From: Mesocentrotus franciscanus
Taxonomy: Eukaryota; Echinodermata; Echinoidea; Camarodonta; Strongylocentrotidae
Direction: 5' to 3'
Assembly: GCA_037976565.1 (NCBI GenBank)
Contig: CP137668.1
Coordinates: forward strand, 6,384,496 to 6,448,495
DNA length: 64,000 bases
Made by a program: the position numbers and the translations under genes. Shown here piece after piece: positions 1-11,223 of the stretch. The first letter of the stretch is position 1. Every line of letters begins with the position of its first letter. Under the pieces are notes generated by a model. The model did not search any database. It saw only the letters and a list, made by a program, of their open reading frames with translations, and was not told the origin of the DNA.

Positions 1-157
1 GAACAAGCATGACTTAATCACATATACATGACTATACTTCAGAGAAAGTTAAAAGGATACTTACATGAACACGTTTCCTTGTCTTTGTGATAAGTTTTCA
101 CGTGAATCAAATCTAAAGTTATAGTTCAAATCTAAAAATTTGTTTAAAAAAAAAAGC

Positions 158-520
158 TAATGAAAGTTGAAAAAGAAACTTACCTTACAAATGTCCTTTG
201 TCCTTGTGTTCTACTACATTATGGAATAAAGAAACTTACATTACAGATGTTCTTTTGTCCTTGTGTTCTACTACATTACGGAATAAAGAAACTTACATTT
301 ACAGATGTTCTTTTGTCCTTGGTGTGTTCTCCTACTTATGGAATAAAGAAACTTACATTACAGATGTTTCTTTGTCCTTGTGTTCTACTACATTACGGAA
401 TAAAGAAACTTACATTACAGATGTTCTTTGTCCTTGGTGTGTTCTTCTACTTATGGAATAAAGAAACTTACATTACAGATGTTTCTTTGTCCTTTGTGTG
501 TTCTTCTACTTATGGATAAA
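158..520. repeat. 57-bp satellite, left copy (about six units)
   Basis: The unit begins GGAATAAAGAAACTTACATT and ends in CTACTACATTA or CTACTTATGG. Because 57 bases is 19 codons, open frames of up to 119 codons run through the array with a repeating ETYITDV- or KKLTLQMF-like peptide. These frames look like a by-product of the unit length: there is no other coding evidence and two frames are open at once. The matching array in the right copy is at 7336-7690. Confidence 0.9.
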
Positions 521-872
521 GAAATAAACAATGATTTCACTAGTGTGTAGTCTTCATTACTGTCTTTCTCTTGCCTGAATGATTCTCATACAGTCCAATG
601 CCTCTCATTAGGTTGACATCTACTTGGGCACATTGTGTCAAATATCTGAATAAATGATGATGCTTCATGTACGTCAGTTGGTTGACTAATTAACACATCA
701 CTTTTTTAAAATAAAAACTTCAAATAATAAGATTTATTGTTGCATCGATGATACATGTGTTTTTAATATATAGCGCTCCCTCTATCAGGTATAGGCTAAT
801 TATTGTCGACTTATGGCCCTTTTGAGCCTCATAAATTTCAGGGTTTCCTAGGTCACCAATGAAAATTTTAAC

Positions 873-1345
873 TCATTTAAATGTATTCTCGCCCCGAAAA
901 CCATGAAATACGAAAGTCATGTCTCTACGATACATAATAAGTGACTTATGGCTATTTCTTACGTAACAGCGGCCATCTTGGATGCTATCTTGGATTTTGG
1001 GGTTTACTGGACCATCACAAACCATTCTTACTTGTCTCAATGGATTCTTTGACCCCCAAAACCATGGGATAGACACCAAAATTATGTCTCTATGATATAA
1101 TAAGTGACTTATGGCAATTTCTTAGGTAACGGCGGCCATCTTGGACGCCATCTTGATTTTGGGTTTCCTAGACCATCTACAAACATTCTAACTTGTCTAA
1201 ATGGATTCTCTGACCCCCCAAACCATGGGATAGACACCAAAATTATGTCTATAGGATGGATAATAAGTGATTTATGGCCATTTTTAGGTATTGGCGGCCA
1301 TCTTGGACGCCATCTTGAAAATAACAGCTTTCGAACCTCCGATTT
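873..1345. repeat. 162-bp satellite, left copy (about three units)
   Basis: Units align at the phrases ACCATGGGATAGACACC, AATAAGTGACTTATGGC and GCGGCCATCTTGGACGCC, spaced about 162 bases apart. The CCATCTTGG core recurs in every unit. The copy ends just before the gap. It is more broken by indels than its partner at 8085-8510. Confidence 0.88.
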
Positions 1346-1430
1346 GGGTATACTTTTAGTATGTTATTCCTGAGGTCGAATACTACTAGAAACCGTTGAA
1401 AAACCTTTTGTTGCAATTTTTTGGGGTCAA

Positions 1431-1930
1431 NNNNNNNNNNNNNNNNNNNNNNNNNNNNNNNNNNNNNNNNNNNNNNNNNNNNNNNNNNNNNNNNNNNNNN
1501 NNNNNNNNNNNNNNNNNNNNNNNNNNNNNNNNNNNNNNNNNNNNNNNNNNNNNNNNNNNNNNNNNNNNNNNNNNNNNNNNNNNNNNNNNNNNNNNNNNNN
1601 NNNNNNNNNNNNNNNNNNNNNNNNNNNNNNNNNNNNNNNNNNNNNNNNNNNNNNNNNNNNNNNNNNNNNNNNNNNNNNNNNNNNNNNNNNNNNNNNNNNN
1701 NNNNNNNNNNNNNNNNNNNNNNNNNNNNNNNNNNNNNNNNNNNNNNNNNNNNNNNNNNNNNNNNNNNNNNNNNNNNNNNNNNNNNNNNNNNNNNNNNNNN
1801 NNNNNNNNNNNNNNNNNNNNNNNNNNNNNNNNNNNNNNNNNNNNNNNNNNNNNNNNNNNNNNNNNNNNNNNNNNNNNNNNNNNNNNNNNNNNNNNNNNNN
1901 NNNNNNNNNNNNNNNNNNNNNNNNNNNNNN
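1431..1930. other. Assembly gap (500 N)
   Basis: Exactly 500 undetermined bases, which looks like a placeholder of arbitrary size. It falls at the inner end of the left direct repeat, so the order and spacing of the sequences on either side are uncertain. Confidence 1.
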
Positions 1931-1991
1931 GAGATCGATAAGTCAGATGTGTGGTGGTAGTGTGCGGAGATGTGAAAGAAAAATCAAGGAA

Positions 1992-4900
1992 TCAGTTTGA
2001 TGAAATTTTGAGGAAAAGTGAACAAAAATTCGTTCGTTTTGAAAAGATATACTGTTTACAGCAGTTGCAATGAATCAACTTAAGAAGATTACTAGGTGCA
2101 GCCTCCATATTCGACATCAGTGGAACCAGGTGATTGTCCTCTAATTTCCAGCCCCAGTCTGTGACGTCCATGTCTTCTTCGCTCTCCATCCATTCCATGA
2201 CTTGGTAGTATGTTCTAAGTGGAATGGAATTTGGTGGAGGCTGGCGTAGGAGGAGTCGCTCTGGAGTAACAAAGGATTTCGCATTGGCAATTTTCTTGAC
2301 GAACAAGTTGTATCGTAATGATGCAAGTGAGTCATTACAGCGGCCGCCAAACATGACAGACATTGCTTTGATACCACGTTCCTCTATTAGTTCCTTTGGC
2401 TGACTAGGTAGAAGGAAAGTACTAGCACATGATTCCAAAGTGGGGTTGCCTTTCACAAGCTTCTGGAAGACTGATTTCTTTCCGATTCCGAATATCCGGG
2501 AAGTCGAATCGCAACCAGTGTAGGCATGCAGAAAAAGTAGTTGTGAGCATAGATCCTTACCCAGGTCCACTTTCAACTGCTTAATGTTATAAACCTTCAG
2601 AGCCTTGGCTGCATTGTCAGAGCGGAAGTACAGTTCCTGCTATCTACATCCGCGTAATGCAAGAGTAACACCAATAGGTCAGTGTCTTCTCCAATCAGAG
2701 TAGTAGACTGACGACGAGAAGAATTCACTGCAGCTTTAGCAATATGTACATCTGCATCCCCAGGTGCATTGATGACGGTGCAATTACTCTTCCTCAGTTC
2801 CTCACTAATGAGATTTATGAGTCCCTGCTTATTGCAGTCTCTTGATAAAAACTCATCCTTCTTGCCTGAGAATACTGTGTCTGCATTGAATCTGACAACT
2901 GGATGGACATTCTGCCCACGTCGCTGGTGTGTATTATCCTTAATTGACGGCCCTCCACCATAGCCGTCGAAAACTACAATTGCAGAACCATAGTGGCGGG
3001 TTGTGAAATCAGCATATGATCGTGCTATTGTGCCATAGCTGTCTCCTGTCTTCCATGGTATCCGATGCACCAAGGAACCACCATCAAGGACGTACTGTTC
3101 TGTGTTCGGTGCACAGTCTTTCACGGCTTCACTCGACACTTTACTTGCATGATCGGTGATAGCGTGAGCTAGCTGGGGCTTATCAGCCTTCCGGAAGACA
3201 TTCCTAGCCTCGAAAAGTGCAGGTGGGAACGGACTGAGCTCATAGCTCATCACCTCTGCTAGTTCAAGTTCCCCTGTTTTTGAAACTACCAGGAACCGCT
3301 GAAACAGCAAAGCAGCATCTATGGTTTGTTCAGGTGCAATTTTACTTTCGAAATCTCTCCCAGAGTCGTAGCTTTGTCTTTCCTTTTGAACGAGACTGTG
3401 AAAACAGCATGTCCAATCATGTTTGCCATGATTTTCTTCCCAACTGACTCATATTCATGTACATTCACCTCTGATGAAGCTACTACACCATTCACCACAT
3501 TTCTCAACGAAGGATCTGGAGAAAATGGTGTGCAGGTTGCAAGCTTTTCGTTGATCTTCGACATGTCAGATGTGTCTCTCTTGATTCTTGCTTCACTTAA
3601 GTCCTTGTGCTGCTCACTGGTGGTAAATGAGAGGTTTGTGAATTCTTGCATTGCACTGTTATACTCTGAGGTCACAGGCATAGACATGGTCCACAGTGTG
3701 CGTTGTTCCTCAGTCATGCCACTACCACGTGTCAAACCACCAGTAGCCTTCAGTGATCTCATCAAGGTCTGTTCTATTACAAGATCAGAGCTGAGGCCAG
3801 CCCAGAACTTGTCAGTGCGACGAATTACATGGTATCCATCAGTGAAGTTTTTGTAGGTGCCAGGATGCTTGGTTTCAAGGCCACTCATTTCTTGCACATA
3901 GAAATGTGCAGACTTCAAGTAATTGAAATGCCCTGCCGCAGCAAAGATTGGTAAGCAGTCAGCAACAGCACGTAGGTGCAATGACCAAGATCCGATGCGA
4001 TCTGCAGTAATCAGCATTCTAGCAACTTGTATCATCTTCTGATAGTTTAGCCACAACTGACTGGTCTTAGACCTCCCTTGCAGTTCCTTCTTTTTCTTGT
4101 CAATTTCCTGTTTGATCGTAGCTATGAGATCAGATGTGTTCGTGCTCTCCAAAGTTCTTTCGCCTGCCAACACCTCAGAGTACATGTCTTCGGCCTGATC
4201 AACAAGCGATGCAAACTCGGGACTCTCATCTCTCATGGCTGTTACAATTATGCCATTCAGACACTTGTCTACCAGCAGATGTCCACGGAATGCTCTTTGA
4301 ACCGACTTTCCTGTCATCATATGGGTTACAGCATTATCACCATAGACTGTTCCAAGGATTTCGCGAAGTCCAGTTCCTTCCATCAGGGTACCGATTGCTC
4401 CCAGCAAATTCATGAAGGTGTGGAAGCAACCTAAGCGCAAGACAATTCCTTTCAGTGGGCTATCCTGTGGTGCATCGATGATTAGCTCAGCGGCCTTCCA
4501 ATATAGGGGCTGATCAAATGTTACGACTGGAGAAACGTGATGCTTTGTTGCCAAATTGCTAAGAAACTCCAACGTAGAAAGAATGCAGATCTTGTCCCCA
4601 GAATACATGTCTATCATGGGGAGGAAAATCACAGAGGACTGACCAGGATGATCTTTCCTCGATGAAAAGTGTGCATCATGCCCGGCCAGTTCGGGGTTTC
4701 CTGTCTGAAGCTGAATGCGAGCTCCCAAAGGATGTCAATTGTCATATCAAAGTCAGGAATCAGCTTTGGTAGGTCTTGATATTTCATACTGCGACATACA
4801 TGCTTGGCAAAGCGTAGATCTATGATCTCAACTCTCGAATTATCTGTGATGTTCAATTCTGAAGTATTTCGCCTCGTAATGATGCGGCTCATTTTCTTTG

Positions 4901-6290
4901 CTGGTGTCAAAGCAGCAACCATGCCCATTCCGTGAAATGTTCCTTTGCCGTCTATGGTAATAATGTTATGGTCAACATTGTCAGCAGCAAATAGCACTGT
5001 AGTGTCTTGTAGATCCACATTCTTACCCAAGATGTCTGGAGCAACACAACTAGCCGCATTTTTTTCAAATCGTAGGACTTCACCATAGGAGGAACTAAAG
5101 CCCATCTCATGCAGCGTATCTACAAGGAACTTTGAACGATGCAAATGATGTGTTTGTACACCGAGACCTATCTGCAATGGCACAATTGTAGCTCGTGGTC
5201 GAACCGCCTGAATGATTGCCTGACCAATACTTGCAACTTTACGTCGATTATCTGTACCTACAAATAAGGAATCTAACAATATATGAAGAGTTTCAGGAAT
5301 GTAGGCGAGGGTTGAATCGAGCTTGAGCATCTCAGAACTAGGGTACTGATCAGTCACGGAAGGCACATTAGTCTTGATGTCACTTTTGATGAGCCTTGCA
5401 GCTGTTTCAATGATAGCTCTTTTTTGGGATTCTTCATCACCCTCTTGATGTTTGAAGTATGACCTGAGTATCTCAGATGCCTTTTCTCTCATAGTCACAA
5501 TGTCATGCAGACCTTCACCTTCTGCAATATGAAGAGAGTTTCCATATCTGTCCTTCAATTTGCTTTTGAGGTACTGATTGCCATAGGGAAGTGAATCTTC
5601 ATCCGTTAGAAACTCTTTCATCTTGTTACTGAGATCGAAAATAGTAAGTTGTTCTTCGTCATGGGTCTCAAGATATGAGCACACTTTTGAGAATGCCTGC
5701 TCCGGATCCAGAGCTTTTGGTCTTCCAGATTTTTTCCGCTTGGCTTCAGGCGCACTCTGGAACTTCAGTGGTACATCACGACTAGTCCGGAAATTGCGAC
5801 TGCATGAATGGTGATACAAACAATCTGCAGCATGAAGATCAGATCCAAAGTACTCTATGCGACCTTTCACAGAGAAAGACCAATTGTCAGACCTATCATC
5901 ACATGATTCTAGTATAGTCTTAACAAATGTATCAGTCTTAACATAACTGTAATCTGAACTCTCCAAAACAATACTATTCCCACAAAACAAGCAATCTGTT
6001 TTGCTGTTGAAGGGACCTAAAGACATTCTAGCACTTCTCTTTAATACTGAGTTGGACGGTCCACATTTCCGATTCATTTCACTTTTAATGTTTCTTGGGT
6101 TGATGTAGCATCTGCGGCATGAAATGTGCACTTTAGTGCCAGGTATGACTACAAGACTGTCACCTCTCTGAGCGCTTGCATGGTTGATGCCATCAGCACC
6201 TTTCTGTCTTATTTGGCAAACATCATCTTCATTGTCAAAAGTTTTTGTGCAAATTGGGCAAATATCGTAGTTGACCTTGCTTGAACTCAT
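1992..6290 (-). pseudogene. Frameshifted zinc-finger / XPG-FEN-like nuclease gene of unknown family
   Basis: Four consecutive minus-strand reading frames (from 6290 or 6329 to 4629; 4728-3319; 3310-2597; 2576-1992) join into one protein of roughly 1430 residues if single-base shifts are allowed near 4655, 3360 and 2635. At each junction the sequence continues sensibly in the next frame. I prefer the Met at 6290 (MSSSKVNYD) over the one at 6329, because zinc-binding CPIC follows directly. The N-terminal part has CPIC...CRRC and CLFCG...HHSC pairs, probably metal sites. The third frame holds VVFDGYG, then PGDADVHIAKAA and LIGEDTDLLVLL, which recalls the acidic active site of the XPG/FEN branch of PIN nucleases; HAYTGCDSTS follows in the fourth. 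The C-terminus stops soon after CNCC, where a longer Cys-rich tail might be expected. I recall similar uncharacterised proteins, repeated in cnidarian and echinoderm genomes, but cannot name the family. It may be mobile. Decay is likely, although sequencing error could also cause the shifts. Confidence 0.7.
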
Positions 6291-6329
6291 TGTGAGACCT
6301 GCAGGTAGGAGATAAAGCCATTTGCACAT

Positions 6330-7175
6330 AGTTCACACATACAGTGTATTGAAGGAAATATAAAGTCATGCTCAATGCTATTCTGCTCAGAGGATTTGTT
6401 GAAACTGTTATTCACAAATTATATAAAAACAGTTAGTCCAATAGCTCACTGGTCCAAGTAATCTCTCTTCGTGGCATCCACCATGAAGGATGGGTGAGAC
6501 ATATTTGGATTAGGGAATGGTTAATGTCTTCACTAAGAATTAGATATGTTAAGGGAAAGGAAGTGTTGAGAGAAGGGCGAAGGTTAAAGTTAGGATTGAC
6601 ACTTAATACTTAAATCCTCTCCTTCTTTCCTCGTATAATCAAATATATATATATATATATATATATATAAGAATTGCAATTCTTTTGCAATTTTACACAT
6701 TTAGGGAATATTTAATTGATAACTTTCATTCAATCAAATCCTAAAAACAACAGTATGTATATTTTTAGTAATTAAGGAAAGCCAACATATTCGTACATAT
6801 TTGTTTTTTCCTCTCAACATTCTCAGTACATCCTTTAACGACATCACCTACTTGACATAACAACCATGTCAATAAAATATGTAGGCCTAACTTTATAGTT
6901 TAGTACTAAATGAAAAGAAAATGACCCCCACCCATCAATTTTATCACTTGCCTTGATATCTAGGTCAGCTCTTTCTGTCTTACTTGTCTGATGTCTTTGT
7001 TTAAGTATCTGGGATACAGTGAATCTACTTGAGTAAATCTTCAAATCTAAAACAAATAACAAATATGCGACATTCATAATAAATAAAGTAATAATTGTTG
7101 CAAAGTTGCAGAGTTCCGAACAATGTTTCGAACATTATCTAATTATTCTTATCCATTCAAACAAATTTTGGGAAA
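6330..7175. other. Non-coding stretch between the pseudogene and the right direct repeat
   Basis: AT-rich sequence with an (AT)n run at about 6643-6669. No splice-consistent exon or RNA gene was recognised. An open frame at 6844-7077 on the minus strand has no recognisable content. Confidence 0.7.
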
Positions 7176-8619
7176 GAACAAGCATGACTTAATCACATAT
7201 ACATGACTATACTTCAGAGAAAGTTAAAAGGATACTTACATGAACACGTTTCCTTGTCTTTGTGATAAGTTTTTCACGTGAATCAAATCTAAAGTTATAG
7301 TTCAAATCTAAAGAAATTTGTTTAAAAAAAAAAGCTAATGAAAGTTGAAAAAGAAACTTACCTTACAAATGTCCTTTGTCCTTGTGTTCTACTACATTAT
7401 GGAATAAAGAAACTTACATTACAGATGTTCTTTTGTCCTTGTGTTCTACTACATTACGGAATAAAGAAACTTACATTTAATACAGATGTTCTTTTGTCCT
7501 TGGTGTGTTCTCCTACTTATGGAATAAAGAAACTTACATTACAGATGTTTCTTTGTCCTTGTGTTCTACTACATTACGGAATAAAGAAACTTACATTACA
7601 GATGTTCTTTTGTCCTTGGTGTGTTCTTCTACTTATGGAATAAAGAAACTTACATTACAGATGTTTCTTTGTCCTTTGTGTGTTCTTCTACTTATGGATA
7701 AAGAAATAAACAATGATTTCACTAGTGTGTAGTCTTCATTACTGTCTTTCTCTTGCCTGAATGATTCTCATACAGTCCAATGCCTCTCATTAGGTTGACA
7801 TCTACTTGGGCACATTGTGTCAAATATCTGAATAAATGATGATGCTTCATGTACGTCAGTTGGTTGACTAATTAACACATCACTTTTTAAAATAAAAACT
7901 TCAAATAATAAGATTTATTGTTGCATCGATGATACATGTGTTTTTAATATATAGCGCTCCCTCTATCAGGTATAGGCTAATTATTGTCGACTTATGGCCC
8001 TTTTGAGGCCTCATAAATTTCGGGGGTTTCCTAGGTCACCAATGAACATTTTAACTCATTTAAATGTATTCTCGCCCCGAAAACCATGAAATACGAAAGT
8101 CATGTCTCTACGATACATAATAAGTGACTTATGGCTATTTCTTACGTAACAGCGGCCATCTTGGATGCTATCTTGGATTTTGGGGTTTACTGGACCATCA
8201 CAAACCATTCTTACTTGTCTCAATGGATTCTTTGACCCCCAAAACCATGGGATAGACACCAAAATTATGTCTCTATGATACATAATAAGTGACTTATGGC
8301 TATTTCTTAGGTAACGGCGGTCATCTTGGACGCCATCTTGGATTTTGGGGTTTCCTAGACCATCTACAAACATTCTAACTTGTCTAAATGGATTCTCTGA
8401 CCCCCCAAACCGTGGGATAGACACCAAAATTATGTCTATAGGATGGATAATAAGTGATTTATGGCCATTTTTAGGTATTGGCGGCCATCTTGGACGCCAT
8501 CTTGAAAATAACAGCTTTCCGAACGTCCGATTTGGGTATACTTTTAGTATGTTATTCCTGAGGTCGAATACTACTAGAAACCGTTGAAAAACCTTTTGTT
8601 GCAATTTTTTGGGGGTCAA
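7176..8619. repeat. Right copy of the ~1.43 kb direct repeat
   Basis: Near-identical to 1-1430, including the leader, the 57-bp array (7336-7690) and the 162-bp array (8085-8510). Differences are small indels, for example a few extra bases in the poly-T before CACGTGAATC and in one satellite unit. Unlike the left copy it continues past the point where the gap begins, into unique sequence from about 8620. Confidence 0.93.
8085..8510. repeat. 162-bp satellite, right copy
   Basis: Three units with the same GCGGCCATCTTGG core as at 873-1345. Because 162 bases is 54 codons and this copy is less damaged, a 187-codon frame stays open on the minus strand (8056-8619) with a repeating KSLIMYHRDIILVSIPWF-like peptide. 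No other coding evidence supports it. Confidence 0.85.
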
Positions 8620-8734
8620 ACCATATCTTGACCTGACTATTTCGGGATAGCTATACGATGATTTTTTTTTTTGTGAGTGTGTGTGGACACGGGGTCAGTC
8701 TTGTGTAGTTAAAGCTTAACAACCACTCCCTTCC

Positions 8735-9540
8735 CAGGTCGAAATTCCAGTTGATACCAGTTGAAACCAGTAAGGATTTCCAACTGGTATCTACTGGTTT
8801 GAACTGGTCTCAACTGGTACCAGTTAAAACCAGTTGATAAAATTTGGAAACCAGTAGAAATACCAGTTTGAAGTCGGACAAATAGAATACCAGTTGTCAC
8901 TGGGACCAGTAGATTACTGGTCTCAACTGGTACCATTTGGAAACCAGTAGAAAATACAAGTTTGAACTAGGATCAGTAGAAAACCAGTTTAACTGGGACA
9001 AGTAGATTACTGAATATCGAACTGGTCAACTGGTACCAGTTGAAAAATATATTATTTATGTCTGATCATGTTTTAGATCTAATTCAAGACGTATAAATAG
9101 ATGTGTTGATATTTGTAATTAATAACCAGGAAATATATGGTATAATTTGTTATATATGTACGAGCTCCAGTTCGTCTTATTAACACTCATCTGTAATCAA
9201 CTTCAAATGATCTTTGTGATGGGGTAATTGCAAGAATCTGTATATGGTCTAGTACTCTAGTTGATGGCCAGATGCCAATATCGATTATAGATAATCAGTT
9301 GATTACTAATCTATACTGGGTGATCAACTGGTATTCAACTGGTATTCAAATGGTATATCCATATCAACTGGTAAATCTACTGGTTTTCAACTGGTATATC
9401 AACTGGTCCTAGTTAGCGGTGTTTCAAATTCCATATTAAAAACCAGTTAAATGTACTAGTTTCAACTGGTACCAGTTGACTACTGGTTTTAACTGGTACC
9501 AGTTGACCAGTTGCCTACTGGTTTAACTGGTTTTTCGACC
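8735..9540. repeat. Degenerate ACTGGT / ACCAGT palindromic minisatellite
   Basis: About 800 bases in which ACTGGT and its complement ACCAGT recur every ten or so bases in both orientations. The fully palindromic AACTGGTACCAGTT occurs near 8810, 9027, 9464 and 9492. The middle (about 9060-9300) is diluted by unique AT-rich sequence. It does not resemble a gene. Confidence 0.88.
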
Positions 9541-9796
9541 TGGGTTGGACCTTTTATTATTTACACAATTTCATGCTGTCTGCAGCCTCGAGATCACTGG
9601 AGCGAAAAAAGGTGACAATGTATAGCAAGTATCCCTATTCAGTAAAGGATTAATCCTTTGTATGCAGATCATCCAGATGGTTCTTCTACCATTCTTGACC
9701 AGAAGTGCGTTTCAAACTCAATGATGTGGGCATAATCCCATGGAATGTTGTGTCAAGTATTTATGGCGTGTTCTACTTTCTAATCCGAGGGCTTTT

Positions 9797-9970
9797 TTGT
9801 GCTCTTTAAAAAGAGCACACAATAGGGGCAGTGCAATTTAAATATCAAGGGATGGATTATAGTTTATTTCTAAAAAGAAATGAAAGGGCTATATAACTTT
9901 CAAGAGCGATAAATCTATCCCTTGAGATTTAAATTGCACTGCACGCATTGTCTGCTCTTTTCAAAGAGAA
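9797..9970. repeat. Fold-back element with ~60-bp arms
   Basis: The left arm (about 9797-9856) contains GCAGTGCAATTTAAATATC. The right arm (about 9912-9970) carries its near-complement GATTTAAATTGCACTGC, flanked outside by AAAAGAGCA-type sequence on both sides. The loop carries a TTTCTAAAAAGAAATGAAAGGGC motif that reappears in the adjacent hairpin. Confidence 0.8.
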
Positions 9971-10120
9971 GTTATTTCTAAAATGAAATGAAAGGGCTAT
10001 TTGACTTTCAAGAGCCCTTTCATTTCATTTTAGAAATAACTTTTCTTTCTCTCTTCAAGACAATTTTCTCTCTTGAAAGTCAAATAGCCATTTCATTTCA
10101 TTTTAGAAATAACCTCTTTT
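9971..10120. repeat. Hairpin of ATGAAATGAAAGGGC units plus a third partial copy
   Basis: TTATTTCTAAAATGAAATGA is followed within about 50 bases by its complement TCATTTCATTTTAGAAATAA (about 9972-10040). A further copy in the second orientation follows at about 10085-10112. The unit also occurs once inside the neighbouring fold-back, so the two structures probably share an origin. Confidence 0.8.
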
Positions 10121-10278
10121 TCTCTCCTAAAGACAATATCTCTCTTGAATGAAGTCAAATAAACTCGAGAGCATCCTAGTGCTCCGCCCCGGAACCCCAG
10201 ACAGGGGCTCTGACTGGCCCCTCAAGCTCTGCCCTGTTGTCGGTACGGGTCCATTCGAAAGCAAAATAACCCCACTCC

Positions 10279-10279
<1 letters not shown>

Positions 10280-10320
<41 letters not shown>
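10280..10320. repeat. (AT)n microsatellite
   Basis: An uninterrupted run of AT dinucleotides. Confidence 0.95.
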
Positions 10321-10323
<3 letters not shown>

Positions 10324-10609
10324 ACGTCATAGCGATTCAACCAAATAAAACAAAATCCACGTAAGAGGCATTTTGAAAGTTTTAAGAAAATTCCTGGAAA
10401 TTGGGTGTTCTTTTTCAGGAAACTCTATTTAAACGAATGGAAGCACTGGCGGCTCTGTTGTTTTAAAGTTTGAGTTTTTTGTCTTAAAATAATGATTTTC
10501 TACATGGGGACAAAATGCACTATATCACATTCTAAATTTTCACCAGGAAGTATGAACATTTCTAGGTACAATATCATGTTTCATTTCAAAAGGAGCTTAA
10601 TCCAAATCG

Positions 10610-11223
10610 GTTTCATTCCAAAAGGAGCTAAATCCACTTTGGGTACTTCTGAGTAAATCACCTTTTTATTTCTCCACTTTCCCTTTAGCCATGTACCTTC
10701 ATGTTGTTATATATGTTAAAGGTGTCGCCCTGGACCATTAATATATGATTTAAACAAAATCTACCAGTTATTTCTGATTTTTACAAAAATTTATATTTTG
10801 TGGATTTAGCTCCTTTTGGAATAAGACATGGATTTAGCTCCTTTTGGAATGAAACGGATTTAGCTCCTTTTGGAATGAAACTGTGATATGTTGTTTACTT
10901 TCTTTTCAAAAGGCTTTTTTCTTGTGATTTCACTATTATTATTTAAAAAGAAAGGTTTGCTACTAAATTTGAATAAATTTCAGTGACTTTATTGAGAAAA
11001 TATATTAAATCCAGGAACAAAAATAATCTAAAAATTTAGTAAAAATCAAACATAGGCCTAACTGGTAGATTATTTCTTATCATATATTATTGGTCCAGGG
11101 TGACACCTTTAACATATATGACAACATGAAGGTACACGTCAAAAGCGAAAGTGGAGAAATAAAAAAAAAAGGCTATTTACTCAGAAGTACCCAAAGTGGA
11201 TTTAGCTCCTTTTGGAATGAAAC
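10610..11223. mobile_element. Fold-back element with >200-bp terminal inverted repeats
   Basis: The element opens GTTTCATTCCAAAAGGAGCT and closes with its complement AGCTCCTTTTGGAATGAAAC. The arms (about 10610-10800 and 10990-11223) stay complementary over most of their length, sharing CCACTTTGGGTACTTCTGAG, ACCTTCATGTTGT and TTAAAGGTGTC. Further TTTAGCTCCTTTTGGAAT motifs lie at 10810-10880 in the loop and near 10585 just outside. There is no coding capacity, so it is non-autonomous. Confidence 0.88.

Larger units (their letters stand above)
1..1430. repeat. Left copy of a ~1.43 kb direct repeat
   Basis: This stretch recurs almost unchanged at 7176-8619, at an offset of about 7175 bases, with only scattered small indels and substitutions. 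It consists of a short unique leader, a 57-bp satellite, about 350 bases of unique sequence and a 162-bp satellite. The copy runs into the gap at 1431, and its left edge is the window edge, so its true length is unknown. It could be a genuine tandem duplication, the two ends of a large element, or two haplotypes placed side by side by the assembler. Confidence 0.93.

Noticed and set aside
160..519. 119-codon plus-strand frame as a possible gene
   Set aside because: It follows the 57-bp satellite exactly, and a second frame is open over the same bases.
8056..8619. 187-codon minus-strand frame as a possible repeat protein
   Set aside because: It is explained by the 162-bp unit length. The left copy is broken by indels and no start context or exon structure supports it. 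Kept only as a finding to test.
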